Below, in pieces: positions 1 to 6,379 of a DNA stretch of 8,820 nt. The notes beneath the pieces were generated by a model. The model did no database searches and was not told the origin of the DNA. It saw nothing but the letters and a program-made list of their open reading frames with translations. Every line of letters starts with the position of its first letter. Position 1 is the first letter of the stretch. Both the position numbers and the translations under genes were made by a program. The DNA is from Acetobacteraceae bacterium (lineage in GTDB: Bacteria > Pseudomonadota > Alphaproteobacteria > Acetobacterales > Acetobacteraceae). The stretch spans positions 14,523 through 23,342 of the forward strand of contig PLSZ01000310.1 in the NCBI GenBank assembly GCA_003164305.1, read 5' to 3'.

Positions 1-332
1 CGGTGATGCGCCGCGTGAAACGCCGTGTAGAACCGGTCGTTCAGCAGCGACGGCGCCGACGTCAGCCAGCCGACGATCGCATTGGCCCGCCGCGAGGCGA
101 AGGCGGTCTGATGCATCGTCTCATGCGCCGGCGCGAACAACGCGACCTGTACCAGGCCCAGTACGAAAACGGCGGGCAGTACGAGCCAGCCGGAGGCAAT
201 CGCGACCCACCAGCCGGCTGCCAGCAAACACACGACATGGATGGTCAGGCGCAGCGCTCCCGCGGCATCCGAGCGGATTTGCAGCGCGCGTAACGTTTCA
301 AGGGTCAGAACCCGGTCGCTGGGAGCCGTCAT
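1..332 (-). CDS. Membrane fatty acid desaturase, N-terminal part (truncated by window edge)
   Basis: The minus-strand frame starting at the ATG at 332 stays open to the window edge and gives 110 residues. A GGAG sequence lies 8 nt upstream of that ATG. The protein has a hydrophobic region at about residues 30-68. It is followed by the first histidine box HETMH (H70, H74) and then HAAHH (H106, H109, H110) at the edge. HX3H followed about 35 residues later by HX2HH is the signature of the di-iron membrane fatty acid desaturase/hydroxylase superfamily (PF00487). Members use O2 and electrons to desaturate or hydroxylate acyl chains in the inner membrane. The third histidine box is outside the window, so the exact substrate (acyl lipid, carotenoid or other) cannot be told. 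The toxin gene ends 84 nt upstream on the same strand, so transcription could be shared. Family call is fairly sure; specificity is unknown. Confidence 0.85.
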   Translation of the reverse strand, partial: MTAPSDRVLTLETLRALQIRSDAAGALRLTIHVVCLLAAGWWVAIASGWLVLPAVFVLGLVQVALFAPAHETMHQTAFASRRANAIVGWLTSAPSLLNDRFYTAFHAAHH

Positions 333-416
333 GGCGGTCACTCCGTGCTGGCGTCATTGTCTCGCGAATCCCGGCCGCTGGGCAAGCGGGCGCGAACGCG
401 ACGATAACGGCGCCGC

Positions 417-842
417 TCATGCCGCCTCCCACGGGTTGATGAGCGTGAGGCCACAGCCCTCGAAACCGCTGATATCACGGGTGACCATGCTTGCGCCGTT
501 CGCGCGCGCAATCGCGGCGATCATGAGGTCGTGCGGCGCTGTGGCGCGGCCACTGCGTTTACGGGCGGCGAAGATATCGGCATAGGCAGCAGCGGCTTCG
601 GTATCGAAGGGCAGAATGCGCCCATCGAAATCGTCCTCGAACATCGTGCGGGCGGCTTTCTCCAGGACGGCACGCCGCTGCCCGTCCGGCAGGATCTCGA
701 TGCCGGCGAGCACTTCCGCCTGGCAAACCGCGGTGGTGTAAAGCAACTCTTCCGGTTGCGCGGCGATCCAGGCCGCGACGTCCGGCACCAACTCGCCGCG
801 CATCATGACGCAGAGAACATTCGTATCGAGCACGAACATCAT
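417..842 (-). CDS. vapC: PIN-domain type II toxin (VapC/FitB-like ribonuclease)
   Basis: This 141-residue protein has the normal length of a PIN toxin. The PIN-domain acidic residues are in place: D6 in the N-terminal FVLDTNVL strand, E43 in QAEVLAGI, D105 in HDLMIAAIA, and D123 in VTRDISGF. Family members are Mg2+-dependent ribonucleases that arrest translation when the antitoxin is degraded. The motif pattern and C-terminal NPWE resemble FitB from the FitAB subfamily. The start ATG overlaps the antitoxin stop as ATGA (839-842), so translation is coupled and the order is antitoxin then toxin. A second in-frame ATG follows immediately, so the start could be one codon later. All expected acidic residues are present, so the toxin looks intact. 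The RNA target cannot be inferred. Confidence 0.93.
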   Translation of the reverse strand: MMFVLDTNVLCVMMRGELVPDVAAWIAAQPEELLYTTAVCQAEVLAGIEILPDGQRRAVLEKAARTMFEDDFDGRILPFDTEAAAAYADIFAARKRSGRATAPHDLMIAAIARANGASMVTRDISGFEGCGLTLINPWEAA

Positions 843-1090
843 TCGAACCGGGGCGGGTCACGCCCTGGCTCGCGCGGCGGGATCTCCAGATCGTCGGCGC
901 CGCCCAAGGGCGCGAAGCGGGCGCGGATGCGCTCGTAAAGATTGAGAGCCGGCGGACGCACCGAGCCTTTGAGGGTGGTTTGCAGGATGCGCCGGGCCTC
1001 GGCTTCCATGGAGTGACCGTGCTCGGCCGCGCGCACGCGCAGCCGCTCTTTCACCGCCGGATCGAGGTTACGGATGGTGATGCTGCTCAT
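839..1090 (-). CDS. vapB: FitA-like ribbon-helix-helix antitoxin
   Basis: This 83-residue protein begins SSITIRNLDP and continues through two helices ending near residue 40 (EAEARRIL). That is the ribbon-helix-helix fold of FitA/VapB-type antitoxins, which bind operator DNA as dimers. The basic and proline-rich tail (about residues 43-83) would wrap and inhibit the PIN toxin. The reading frame stays open to 1297, but the ATG at 1090 is preferred: it begins exactly at the conserved beta strand, and an AGGTGA sequence lies about 10 nt upstream. The longer start would add about 69 residues with no family resemblance. The stop overlaps the toxin start by 4 nt. As in other type II modules, the protein probably represses its own promoter together with the toxin; a candidate site lies just upstream. 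Confidence 0.9.
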   Translation of the reverse strand: MSSITIRNLDPAVKERLRVRAAEHGHSMEAEARRILQTTLKGSVRPPALNLYERIRARFAPLGGADDLEIPPREPGRDPPRFE

Positions 1091-1113
1091 CGGAATTGCT
1101 TCACCTGTTTGAT

Positions 1114-1149
1114 TGATATCATCATCATCATTGATTGCGTTGATGTCAA
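1114..1149 (-). promoter_or_regulatory. Candidate promoter and operator of the toxin-antitoxin pair
   Basis: Reading the minus strand, TTGACA (1149-1144) is a perfect -35 hexamer. After 17 nt comes GATGAT (1126-1121), a weak -10. The same stretch holds the palindrome TGATATCA (1114-1121), an imperfect copy TGATGTCA (1141-1148), and a run of four ATC triplets between them. AT-rich palindromes in front of the antitoxin are where RHH antitoxin dimers usually bind. The -35 is convincing; the -10 and operator are inference. Confidence 0.4.
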
Positions 1150-1360
1150 TGCGTGCGATATCCGTATCGACATCCAAAGAGCGCGAGCCGCTATCATACT
1201 CCACGCCGTGCCATGCGTGACACCCAATCGCCGTGCCGCTCGCTTCATCCGAAACCGATCCACGGAATTCACACAAAGGCGCGACAAAAAGCGTCATTCC
1301 CGCACGAAAAACCAGCCCGTCGATACTGATTTGTAAGACGCCCAGGAGAAGAGTCGGAGC

Positions 1361-3358
1361 TTGTTGAAGTGGCCCGAATTCATGGCACCCTCCTGGTTTT
1401 CACGGCAATTCTTTCTGACCATCCGCGGCAAGATCATGCTGGCATTCACGGTCCTGGCGATGATCACCGGGGCGTTGGGGCTGTTCGCCGTCAACAGCGT
1501 CGTCGAATCCGGCCGGCTCGTGGTGCGCACTTACGACAAGCCGCTGATGGCGATCAGCTACGCCCGCCTCGCGCAGGCCGATTTCAACGCGTTGGAACTG
1601 GCGATCGAGCGGCTCGCCCGTGATCCCTCCACCAAAGACGTGCCGGACAACCGCGTCGGGGATCTCGACCACGCGGTGCGGGCCGATATCAAGGTATCCG
1701 AGGAACGTTCCGCCACCCTCACCTCCGCCGCCGCCGCGCAGTCCGCCACGCAGGCCTTCGATGCCTGGCGCGCGACCCGTGACGCGCCCCCGTCGGTGAA
1801 CCAGCGCGAGGCGTTGCGCGAACAAACCGCGCGGGTCCTCGAAAGCCTGGATCTTCTGGGCGAACTGACCTCCGATGACGGGTTCCGCGATCGTGAACGT
1901 TCGTTGGCGTTGATCGCGCGCTACCGGCAGCTGAGCATCCTCGCCACGATCCTGGTGCTGATGATCGGTTTTCTGGTGGCGCTGACCCTGGCGCGGAAAA
2001 TGGTAACCCCGATCGCCGCGGCCTCGCATGCCGCGGGCCGGATCGCCGCCGGAGAACTGAACACCGTCATCCGGCCTGGCGGCAAGGATGAGCTTGGTCG
2101 GTTGCTCGCCTCGATGACCATGATGCGCGACAACATCCAGCAGATGATGGACCGCGAAATCGCGGCCCGCCGTTCGGCGCAAAGCCAGTTGGCGGACGCG
2201 ATCGAGGGCGCCCCCAGCGGCGTCGCGCTGATCGGTCCAGAGGGCCGCGTATTGATCGCCAATACATTGATCCGGCGATTCTTTCCGGGCCGGCGCAACG
2301 CATTCGCGGCCGGCGAGCGGGTGCCGGTGGAAATCGACGAGGGACTGGCACATCCGACCGGAGAAATGCAACTGGACGACGGTCGCTGGATCCGCCTGAC
2401 GCACAGCCCGTCGAAGGAAGGCGGCATGGTGCTGATCGCCAGCGACATTTCGTTCCTCAAGGAGCGCGAGGAAGCGTTGCGCGACGCCCGCGATGAGGCG
2501 GAGGCGGCCAACCGGGCGAAAACCGACTTCCTGACCAATATGAGCCACGAGCTGCGGACGCCGCTGTCGGCGGTGATCGGGTTCTCGGAAATGATCGTCA
2601 AGGAGACCTTCGGGCCGGTCGGGCAGCCGCAATACAAGGAGTTCGCCGACGACATCCTGCACGCCGGGCGGCATCTGATGGATGTCATCACGGACATCCT
2701 GGACATCGCCAAAGCGCAGTCCGGCACGATCGAATTGCAGAAGCGCACGGTCCGGCCGGAGGCGGTGATGCGCGCGGCGGTGCGGATCGTGCATGAAAAA
2801 GCGCGCGACGCGAACGTCACGCTGGTGACCCAGATCGAGGAACATCTGCCGACCGTCGAGGCCGATACCGTCCGGCTGCGGCAGATTCTGCTCAATCTGC
2901 TGTCCAACGCGATCAAGTTCACATCGGCGGGCGGCACCATCAACGCCGATGTGTGCCGCCATCCTGAAGGCGTCGCCTTGCGGGTCAGCGACAGCGGCAG
3001 CGGCATGGCGCCCGGTGACATTCCGCGTGCGTTACAACCTTTCATTCAGGTCGATACCAGCCTGGCACGGCGCCATGGCGGCACCGGCCTGGGTTTGCCG
3101 CTGACCAAGATCTTCGTCGAACTGCACGGCGGCCGGCTGGAGATCGACAGCACGATCAACGTGGGGACGACGGTGACCGTGATACTTCCGGCTTCCGCGG
3201 GCGCGACGCCGCTGTCGGACGTGCCGCCTGGTCTCCCGCCGGCGAAAGCCCCTTTGGCGCTCCCCTCGCCGGTGCCCACGCTGTTCGTGCCGTCCCGGCA
3301 ACGCGGCAACGCGCGGTATGCATCGGCCGATACGGCGTTTGAAAAGCGCGGCGCCTGA
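1361..3358 (+). CDS. Membrane PAS-domain sensor histidine kinase
   Basis: This 665-residue protein has, in order: a short cytoplasmic segment; TM1 at about 25-47; an alanine-rich helical periplasmic sensor region at about 50-188; TM2 at about 191-211; a HAMP linker at about 212-265; one PAS domain at about 275-365; and a coiled coil at about 366-388. HisKA follows with phospho-acceptor H396 in NMSHELRTPLSAVIGFSE. The HATPase has the N box (N512, N516), G1 box DSGSGM (544-549) and G2 box HGGTGLGL (572-579). All catalytic residues are present, so the kinase should be active. The proline-rich tail (612-665) matches no domain I know. The start is TTG at 1361 with AGGAG 12 nt upstream; the alternative ATG at 1382 has no good ribosome binding site. 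No response regulator is in the window. The stop overlaps the next start (TGATG), so kinase and di-heme peroxidase are probably co-translated. The signal sensed is unknown. Confidence 0.93.
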   Translation: MLKWPEFMAPSWFSRQFFLTIRGKIMLAFTVLAMITGALGLFAVNSVVESGRLVVRTYDKPLMAISYARLAQADFNALELAIERLARDPSTKDVPDNRVGDLDHAVRADIKVSEERSATLTSAAAAQSATQAFDAWRATRDAPPSVNQREALREQTARVLESLDLLGELTSDDGFRDRERSLALIARYRQLSILATILVLMIGFLVALTLARKMVTPIAAASHAAGRIAAGELNTVIRPGGKDELGRLLASMTMMRDNIQQMMDREIAARRSAQSQLADAIEGAPSGVALIGPEGRVLIANTLIRRFFPGRRNAFAAGERVPVEIDEGLAHPTGEMQLDDGRWIRLTHSPSKEGGMVLIASDISFLKEREEALRDARDEAEAANRAKTDFLTNMSHELRTPLSAVIGFSEMIVKETFGPVGQPQYKEFADDILHAGRHLMDVITDILDIAKAQSGTIELQKRTVRPEAVMRAAVRIVHEKARDANVTLVTQIEEHLPTVEADTVRLRQILLNLLSNAIKFTSAGGTINADVCRHPEGVALRVSDSGSGMAPGDIPRALQPFIQVDTSLARRHGGTGLGLPLTKIFVELHGGRLEIDSTINVGTTVTVILPASAGATPLSDVPPGLPPAKAPLALPSPVPTLFVPSRQRGNARYASADTAFEKRGA

Positions 3359-4542
3359 TGCGTCGTCTCGGACCCTGGCCTGGCATCGCGATGGCGGTGC
3401 TGATTTGCGCCGCGGCGGGATTGCCCCGGACGCATGCTCCCGGCGCTCGCCTGGGCATCCCCATGGCCGCCCCCATGGGCGCCGCGATGGCCGGCCCCCC
3501 GGATGGGCCGACCAGTTTGCCGAATTCGTCGGTGCGGCCGCCTTCGGTGCTGCCCGCGTCCATTCTGCTGCTGGCCGGTCCGGCTTTGGCGGAACTAAAG
3601 CAGCGTTACGAACGTCCCGAGGGCGTTCCGTTCCCGAACGATAACCCGTGGTCCGAAGCCAAGGAGAAGCTCGGCCGGATGCTGTTCTTCGATCCGATCC
3701 TGTCCGGCGGCCACACCATCTCCTGTGCCTCATGCCATAACCCCAGCCTTTCCTGGGCCGACAACCAAAAGCTGGCGAGCGGTTCCGGGCGGATGAAGCT
3801 CCATACGCCGACCATCATCGATGTCGCGTGGGTTCCAGTGCTCGGCTGGGACGGCAAGTTCCGCTCCCTGGAAAGTGTCGCGTTCGGACCGTTGCTCAAT
3901 CCGGACAACATGAACAACACGGAAGCGGAAATCGTCAGCCGGCTGACGAAAATCCCCGGCTATGTCGAGGCGTTTTCGCGGGCGTTTCCCGGCGTGACAC
4001 ATGCCGGCGGACCATCGGGCGCCGTGGTGACCCGGCCACGGATCGAGCAGGCGATCGCGACGTTCGAGCGGACGGTCCTGGCGGCGCCGGCGCCATTCGA
4101 CCGTTGGATCGACGGCGATGAAAACGCGATCGGCGTGTCGGCGAAGCGCGGGTTCATTTTGTTCAACGATAAAGCCGGGTGCGCCAACTGCCACGAAGGG
4201 CCGTCGCTCAGCGATTTTTCATTCCACGACATCGGTCTGGCGAAAGAGGACGATATCGGCCGCGGCCGATTGTTCCCCACATCGGTGAAACTGCGCCACG
4301 GTTTCAAGGTGCCGACCTTGCGCGATGTGGCGCGGCGCGCGCCGTACATGCACGACGGATCGATCCCCACGTTGGAAGCGGTGGTGGACGCTTACGACAC
4401 CGGCGGCGTCGATCGTCCCAGCCGCTCTGAATTCATTCATCCTTTGGGCCTGAGCCTGGCGGAGAAACAGGACCTGGTCGCGTTCCTCAGGACGTTGACC
4501 GGCGATCCGGCGCCATTCGCGTTGCCCGCCCTGCCGCGGTGA
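3358..4542 (+). CDS. Di-heme cytochrome c peroxidase, MauG/CcpA family
   Basis: This 394-residue protein carries two CxxCH haem c sites, C123-A-S-C126-H127 and C275-A-N-C278-H279. It has the family blocks LGRMLFFDPILS (105-116), GWDGKFRSLE (163-172) with GPLLNP, and FKVPTLRDVARRAPYMHDG (316-334). The YMHDG block includes M331, near the distal ligand position of bacterial di-haem peroxidases. Relatives reduce H2O2 in the periplasm with electrons from cytochrome c or a cupredoxin, or, like MauG, oxidise a protein partner. The N terminus is odd. There is one hydrophobic run at residues 10-22, then a Pro/Ala/Gly/Met-rich stretch, then a second signal-like run (64-78) ending ALA before E79. The ATG at 3358 overlaps the kinase stop. 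Starts at M36, M40, M44 or GTG codon 59 are possible, the last giving a compact signal peptide. The family call is firm; peroxidase versus MauG-like activity is open. Confidence 0.93.
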   Translation: MRRLGPWPGIAMAVLICAAAGLPRTHAPGARLGIPMAAPMGAAMAGPPDGPTSLPNSSVRPPSVLPASILLLAGPALAELKQRYERPEGVPFPNDNPWSEAKEKLGRMLFFDPILSGGHTISCASCHNPSLSWADNQKLASGSGRMKLHTPTIIDVAWVPVLGWDGKFRSLESVAFGPLLNPDNMNNTEAEIVSRLTKIPGYVEAFSRAFPGVTHAGGPSGAVVTRPRIEQAIATFERTVLAAPAPFDRWIDGDENAIGVSAKRGFILFNDKAGCANCHEGPSLSDFSFHDIGLAKEDDIGRGRLFPTSVKLRHGFKVPTLRDVARRAPYMHDGSIPTLEAVVDAYDTGGVDRPSRSEFIHPLGLSLAEKQDLVAFLRTLTGDPAPFALPALPR

Positions 4543-4583
4543 CCCGCGCGCGCGAATGCCATTCGATAAGTTCACGAAATTAA

Positions 4584-4595
4584 AACGCCGGCGTT
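4584..4595 (-). terminator. Weak terminator-like palindrome between convergent genes
   Basis: AACGCCGGCGTT is a perfect 12-nt palindrome lying 5 nt past the cupredoxin stop. On the minus strand it is followed by TTTTAATTT. As a hairpin it has only about four stem pairs around a CCGG loop, so intrinsic termination would be weak. It sits in the 57-nt gap between the convergent peroxidase and cupredoxin genes. Confidence 0.3.
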
Positions 4596-4599
4596 GGGA

Positions 4600-4932
4600 T
4601 CAGTTCGCGGGCGCGACCGTGACATCCAGATGCATCGTCGGATGAATGGCGCAGCGCACGGCGAAGGTCCCCTCGTGATCGAAGCGCAGGGTGACCTCTT
4701 TGCCGACGGCCTGCTCTCCGGAGTCGAACTTCATATCGGGTTGTTCGACATAAACGTGGTGCGTCACCCGGTCGTCGTTTTCGATTCGCACCATGGTTCC
4801 TGGCACGACTCGCAGCGTGTCCGGTGCGAATTTACGGCCTCGTTGACTGATCGTCACCGTATCCGCCGCCAGACCCGCGGCGGCGGCGGCGGCGCACGCG
4901 ATCATCGCGGCCAGCAGCTGTTTCACTCGCAC
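4600..4932 (-). CDS. Secreted type 1 copper protein (amicyanin/plastocyanin-like cupredoxin)
   Basis: This 110-residue protein has an N-terminal signal peptide (positive MRVK, then an alanine-rich core, cleavage near residue 22-23). One cupredoxin domain follows. Ligands for a mononuclear type 1 copper are visible: a His at 58 or 59 in VTHHVYV, then C94, H97 and M100 in the C-x2-H-x2-M loop CAIHPTM. That loop spacing is the one in amicyanin and is shorter than in azurin or plastocyanin. Such proteins carry single electrons in the periplasm. The start is GTG at 4932, because AGGTGG lies 9 nt upstream; the second GTG at 4926 would be 15 nt away. The gene faces a MauG/CcpA-like peroxidase, 57 nt apart, so it is a plausible electron donor or acceptor for it. 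Fold and copper site are well supported; the partner is inferred. Confidence 0.9.
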   Translation of the reverse strand: MRVKQLLAAMIACAAAAAAGLAADTVTISQRGRKFAPDTLRVVPGTMVRIENDDRVTHHVYVEQPDMKFDSGEQAVGKEVTLRFDHEGTFAVRCAIHPTMHLDVTVAPAN

Positions 4933-4968
4933 GTTGACAGCCCACCTGTTTGATCAGGGTGGATAATC

Positions 4969-5067
4969 TCAGATCATGATCGGAAACGCGAGACCCAACA
5001 GAACAAGGCCAAGAATAAAGGCGGCTCCGAGGGCGCGGCGCGACAAAAGGGATTCCCTTTTAGCCAC
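4969..5067 (-). CDS. Possible small single-span membrane protein
   Basis: From the GTG at 5067 a 32-residue ORF begins AKRESLLSRR and continues into one hydrophobic helix (about residues 13-31, AAFILGLVLLGLAFPIM). The positive residues before the helix predict a cytoplasmic N terminus. It ends 36 nt before the cupredoxin start on the same strand, so the two could be co-transcribed. No convincing ribosome binding site precedes this GTG. In the same frame the ORF continues upstream without a stop for another 20 codons and encodes SRCPICWHERYRWHPN, a CxxC with nearby histidines, but only a CTG could start it. A 16-codon ATG ORF (5110 to 5060) in another frame overlaps the GTG and might couple translation. 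I do not recognise a family. Existence is uncertain; the K/R-rich head with a clean helix is the main argument. Confidence 0.4.
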   Translation of the reverse strand: MAKRESLLSRRALGAAFILGLVLLGLAFPIMI

Positions 5068-5125
5068 GTTCGGATGCCATCGATAGCGTTCGTGCCAGCA
5101 TATCGGACATCGGGAATCCGCTTTC

Positions 5126-5173
5126 AGTCAGTTTAAATCGATGATATATGAGCTTAAAATTGCAAGTCAGTTT
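5126..5173. promoter_or_regulatory. AT-rich divergent promoter zone flanked by AGTCAGTTT direct repeats
   Basis: AGTCAGTTT occurs at 5126-5134 and again at 5165-5173, 39 bp apart. Between them lies the most AT-rich stretch of the window (TTTAAA, ATCGAT, ATATAT). On the minus strand, CTGACT then 16 nt then TATATC is a possible promoter for the small ORF and cupredoxin. On the plus strand TATATG with a poor -35 could serve the DoxX-like gene. The repeats are exact; the promoter assignments are inference. Confidence 0.35.
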
Positions 5174-5203
5174 CAGGTTAACCGAAACGGCCCGAGGTCA
5201 ACC
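5170..5203. promoter_or_regulatory. Candidate tandem operator with two GGTYAACC boxes
   Basis: GTTTCAGGTTAACCGAAAC (5170-5188) is an inverted repeat: the perfect palindrome GGTTAACC at its centre and GTTTC/GAAAC arms, with one extra base on the left. A second box GGTCAACC lies at 5196-5203, exactly 20 bp from the first, which puts both on one face of the helix. The surrounding 20-bp units (5178-5217) are loosely repeated, each ending CCGAGG. The position between the divergent cupredoxin and DoxX-like genes fits a transcription factor site. The regulator is unknown. Confidence 0.45.
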
Positions 5204-5276
5204 GGGGCCATCCGAGGGGGATGGCGCGCCTCGGGAAATAGCTGAGAATGGCGAATGTCACCAATAAAGTGCGGAT

Positions 5277-6317
5277 ATGCGGGACAATAAATCAGTTGAA
5301 GTAAAATGGGGCGGGTCGATCGCGTGCGGTTTGAGTTTGTTGGCATTCATCGTGCCGACGGCCGCGCGAGCCCATGTTAAATGGTTCGCGCCGTACGATG
5401 TCGCACAGGCGCCGATCGGTCTGACCGATGTGCTCAATCCAACATTTATCGAACTGCTCGTTCTGACGCTGCTGGTGCTGTGGACGCTGTGCTCGCTGGA
5501 GCGAACTTCAGTCGGCGGCGCGTTGCTGGGATCAGTCGATGAAGTTTTCATTTTGCTGCGTGGCAAAATCGACACACTGATCCGCGGGGGCACCGCCGCG
5601 TTCTTCGTCGCCATCTGGGCGCATGGCGGAATCATCCTGACACCGGAACTGACCACGACCGTGGCCGCGACCGAATGGTTGCAGGCGGCGATCGCGGTCT
5701 GCCTGCTGTTCCGCGTCACCATGCCGTTGTCGGCGGCGGGGATCGTGATCCTGTTCGCGCAAGGCGTCTGGTCGTACGGATTGTTCCACATGATGGACTA
5801 TCCGATTTTTCTCGGTACCGCCGCGTATCTCGCGTTGAGCGGGCTGGGACGGACATCGGTACTGGGCTTGCGTCCTTTGGACATCGCGCGGATCGGCGCG
5901 GCGATCACGCTGCTTTGGGCGTCGATCGAGAAATGGGCGTATCCGGAGTGGACCTATCCGATCCTGTACGCGCATCAGCGCCTGGCCATGGGCCTCGACC
6001 CGCGGTTTTACATGATCGCGGCCGGCATGGTGGAATTCGGCCTGGCCTTCGCGCTGCTGTGGACACCGCTGGTGCGGCGCATGGCCGCGGTGGTGCTGCT
6101 GTCGATGTTCACGTCGGCGGTGTTCGAATTCGGCAAGATCGACGCGATCGGTCATCTGGTGATCATCATCATCCTGCTCTCGATCGCGGCGGACGATGGG
6201 ATCGCGCCGCGGCGGTCGCCGGCACTGGCGCCGTTCTGGCTGTCCGTGGCGCTGGTGCTGACGATCCTCGCGTATTACGGCAGCCACGCTTTTTTCTTCG
6301 GCACGAGCGTCGTCTGA
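5277..6317 (+). CDS. Polytopic DoxX-like membrane protein with exported N-terminal histidine
   Basis: This 346-residue, strongly hydrophobic protein has roughly nine to eleven membrane segments. The N terminus reads as a signal peptide (core about 13-28) ending ARA at residue 32, so cleavage would leave H33 as the mature N terminus in HVKWFAPYDV. Other membrane-edge motifs are WAHGG (114-118), FHMMDYP (170-176), SIEKWAYPEW (216-225), YAHQR (231-235), and EFGKIDAIGH (284-293) near the C-terminal helices. The last resembles the K-x-D-x2-GH element of DoxX-family quinone/redox membrane proteins, though this protein is about twice the length of a typical DoxX. The ATG at 5277 is forced on the left by an in-frame TAA at 5265; the ribosome binding site is weak. 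It is divergent from the cupredoxin with a shared regulatory region. Function is unknown; a copper or redox role is an inference from the exposed histidines and neighbours. Confidence 0.8.
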   Translation: MRDNKSVEVKWGGSIACGLSLLAFIVPTAARAHVKWFAPYDVAQAPIGLTDVLNPTFIELLVLTLLVLWTLCSLERTSVGGALLGSVDEVFILLRGKIDTLIRGGTAAFFVAIWAHGGIILTPELTTTVAATEWLQAAIAVCLLFRVTMPLSAAGIVILFAQGVWSYGLFHMMDYPIFLGTAAYLALSGLGRTSVLGLRPLDIARIGAAITLLWASIEKWAYPEWTYPILYAHQRLAMGLDPRFYMIAAGMVEFGLAFALLWTPLVRRMAAVVLLSMFTSAVFEFGKIDAIGHLVIIIILLSIAADDGIAPRRSPALAPFWLSVALVLTILAYYGSHAFFFGTSVV

Positions 6318-6325
6318 GCGCCTTT

Positions 6326-6354
6326 GCCTCCCCCGCGACGCGCGCGGGAGAGGC
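6326..6354. terminator. GC-rich hairpin between convergent genes
   Basis: Positions 6326-6337 pair with 6343-6354 in a 12-bp stem with one C/A mismatch and a 5-nt loop. It lies 9 nt past the DoxX-like stop and 26 nt past the stop of the convergent dehydrogenase. There is no T tract on either strand, so it would act as a factor-assisted or 3'-protecting hairpin serving both genes, or be a member of a dispersed GC-rich repeat family. Confidence 0.5.
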
Positions 6355-6379
6355 CCAGGGGACAAGCCGGTGCGTCGCG

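Noticed and set aside
298..420. A 40-codon minus-strand ORF whose ATG overlaps the toxin stop as ATGA
   Set aside because: The product has no recognisable features and overlaps the desaturase start in another frame; the desaturase has its own good ribosome binding site.
1091..1360. The gap between antitoxin and kinase as a possible hidden gene
   Set aside because: The only long frames are an upstream extension of the antitoxin frame and its antisense shadow, without family resemblance. I see only the antitoxin promoter region and a plain kinase leader.
1400..2962. A 520-codon open frame antisense to the histidine kinase
   Set aside because: Long antisense frames are common in GC-rich genes. 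Its product is Arg/His/Gln-rich low complexity with no domain, while the sense strand encodes an intact kinase.
5221..5241. A six-codon ATG leader ORF behind GAGGGGG upstream of the DoxX-like gene
   Set aside because: The purine run abuts the ATG with no usable spacing, and several other short ATG frames occur nearby; nothing marks it as functional.
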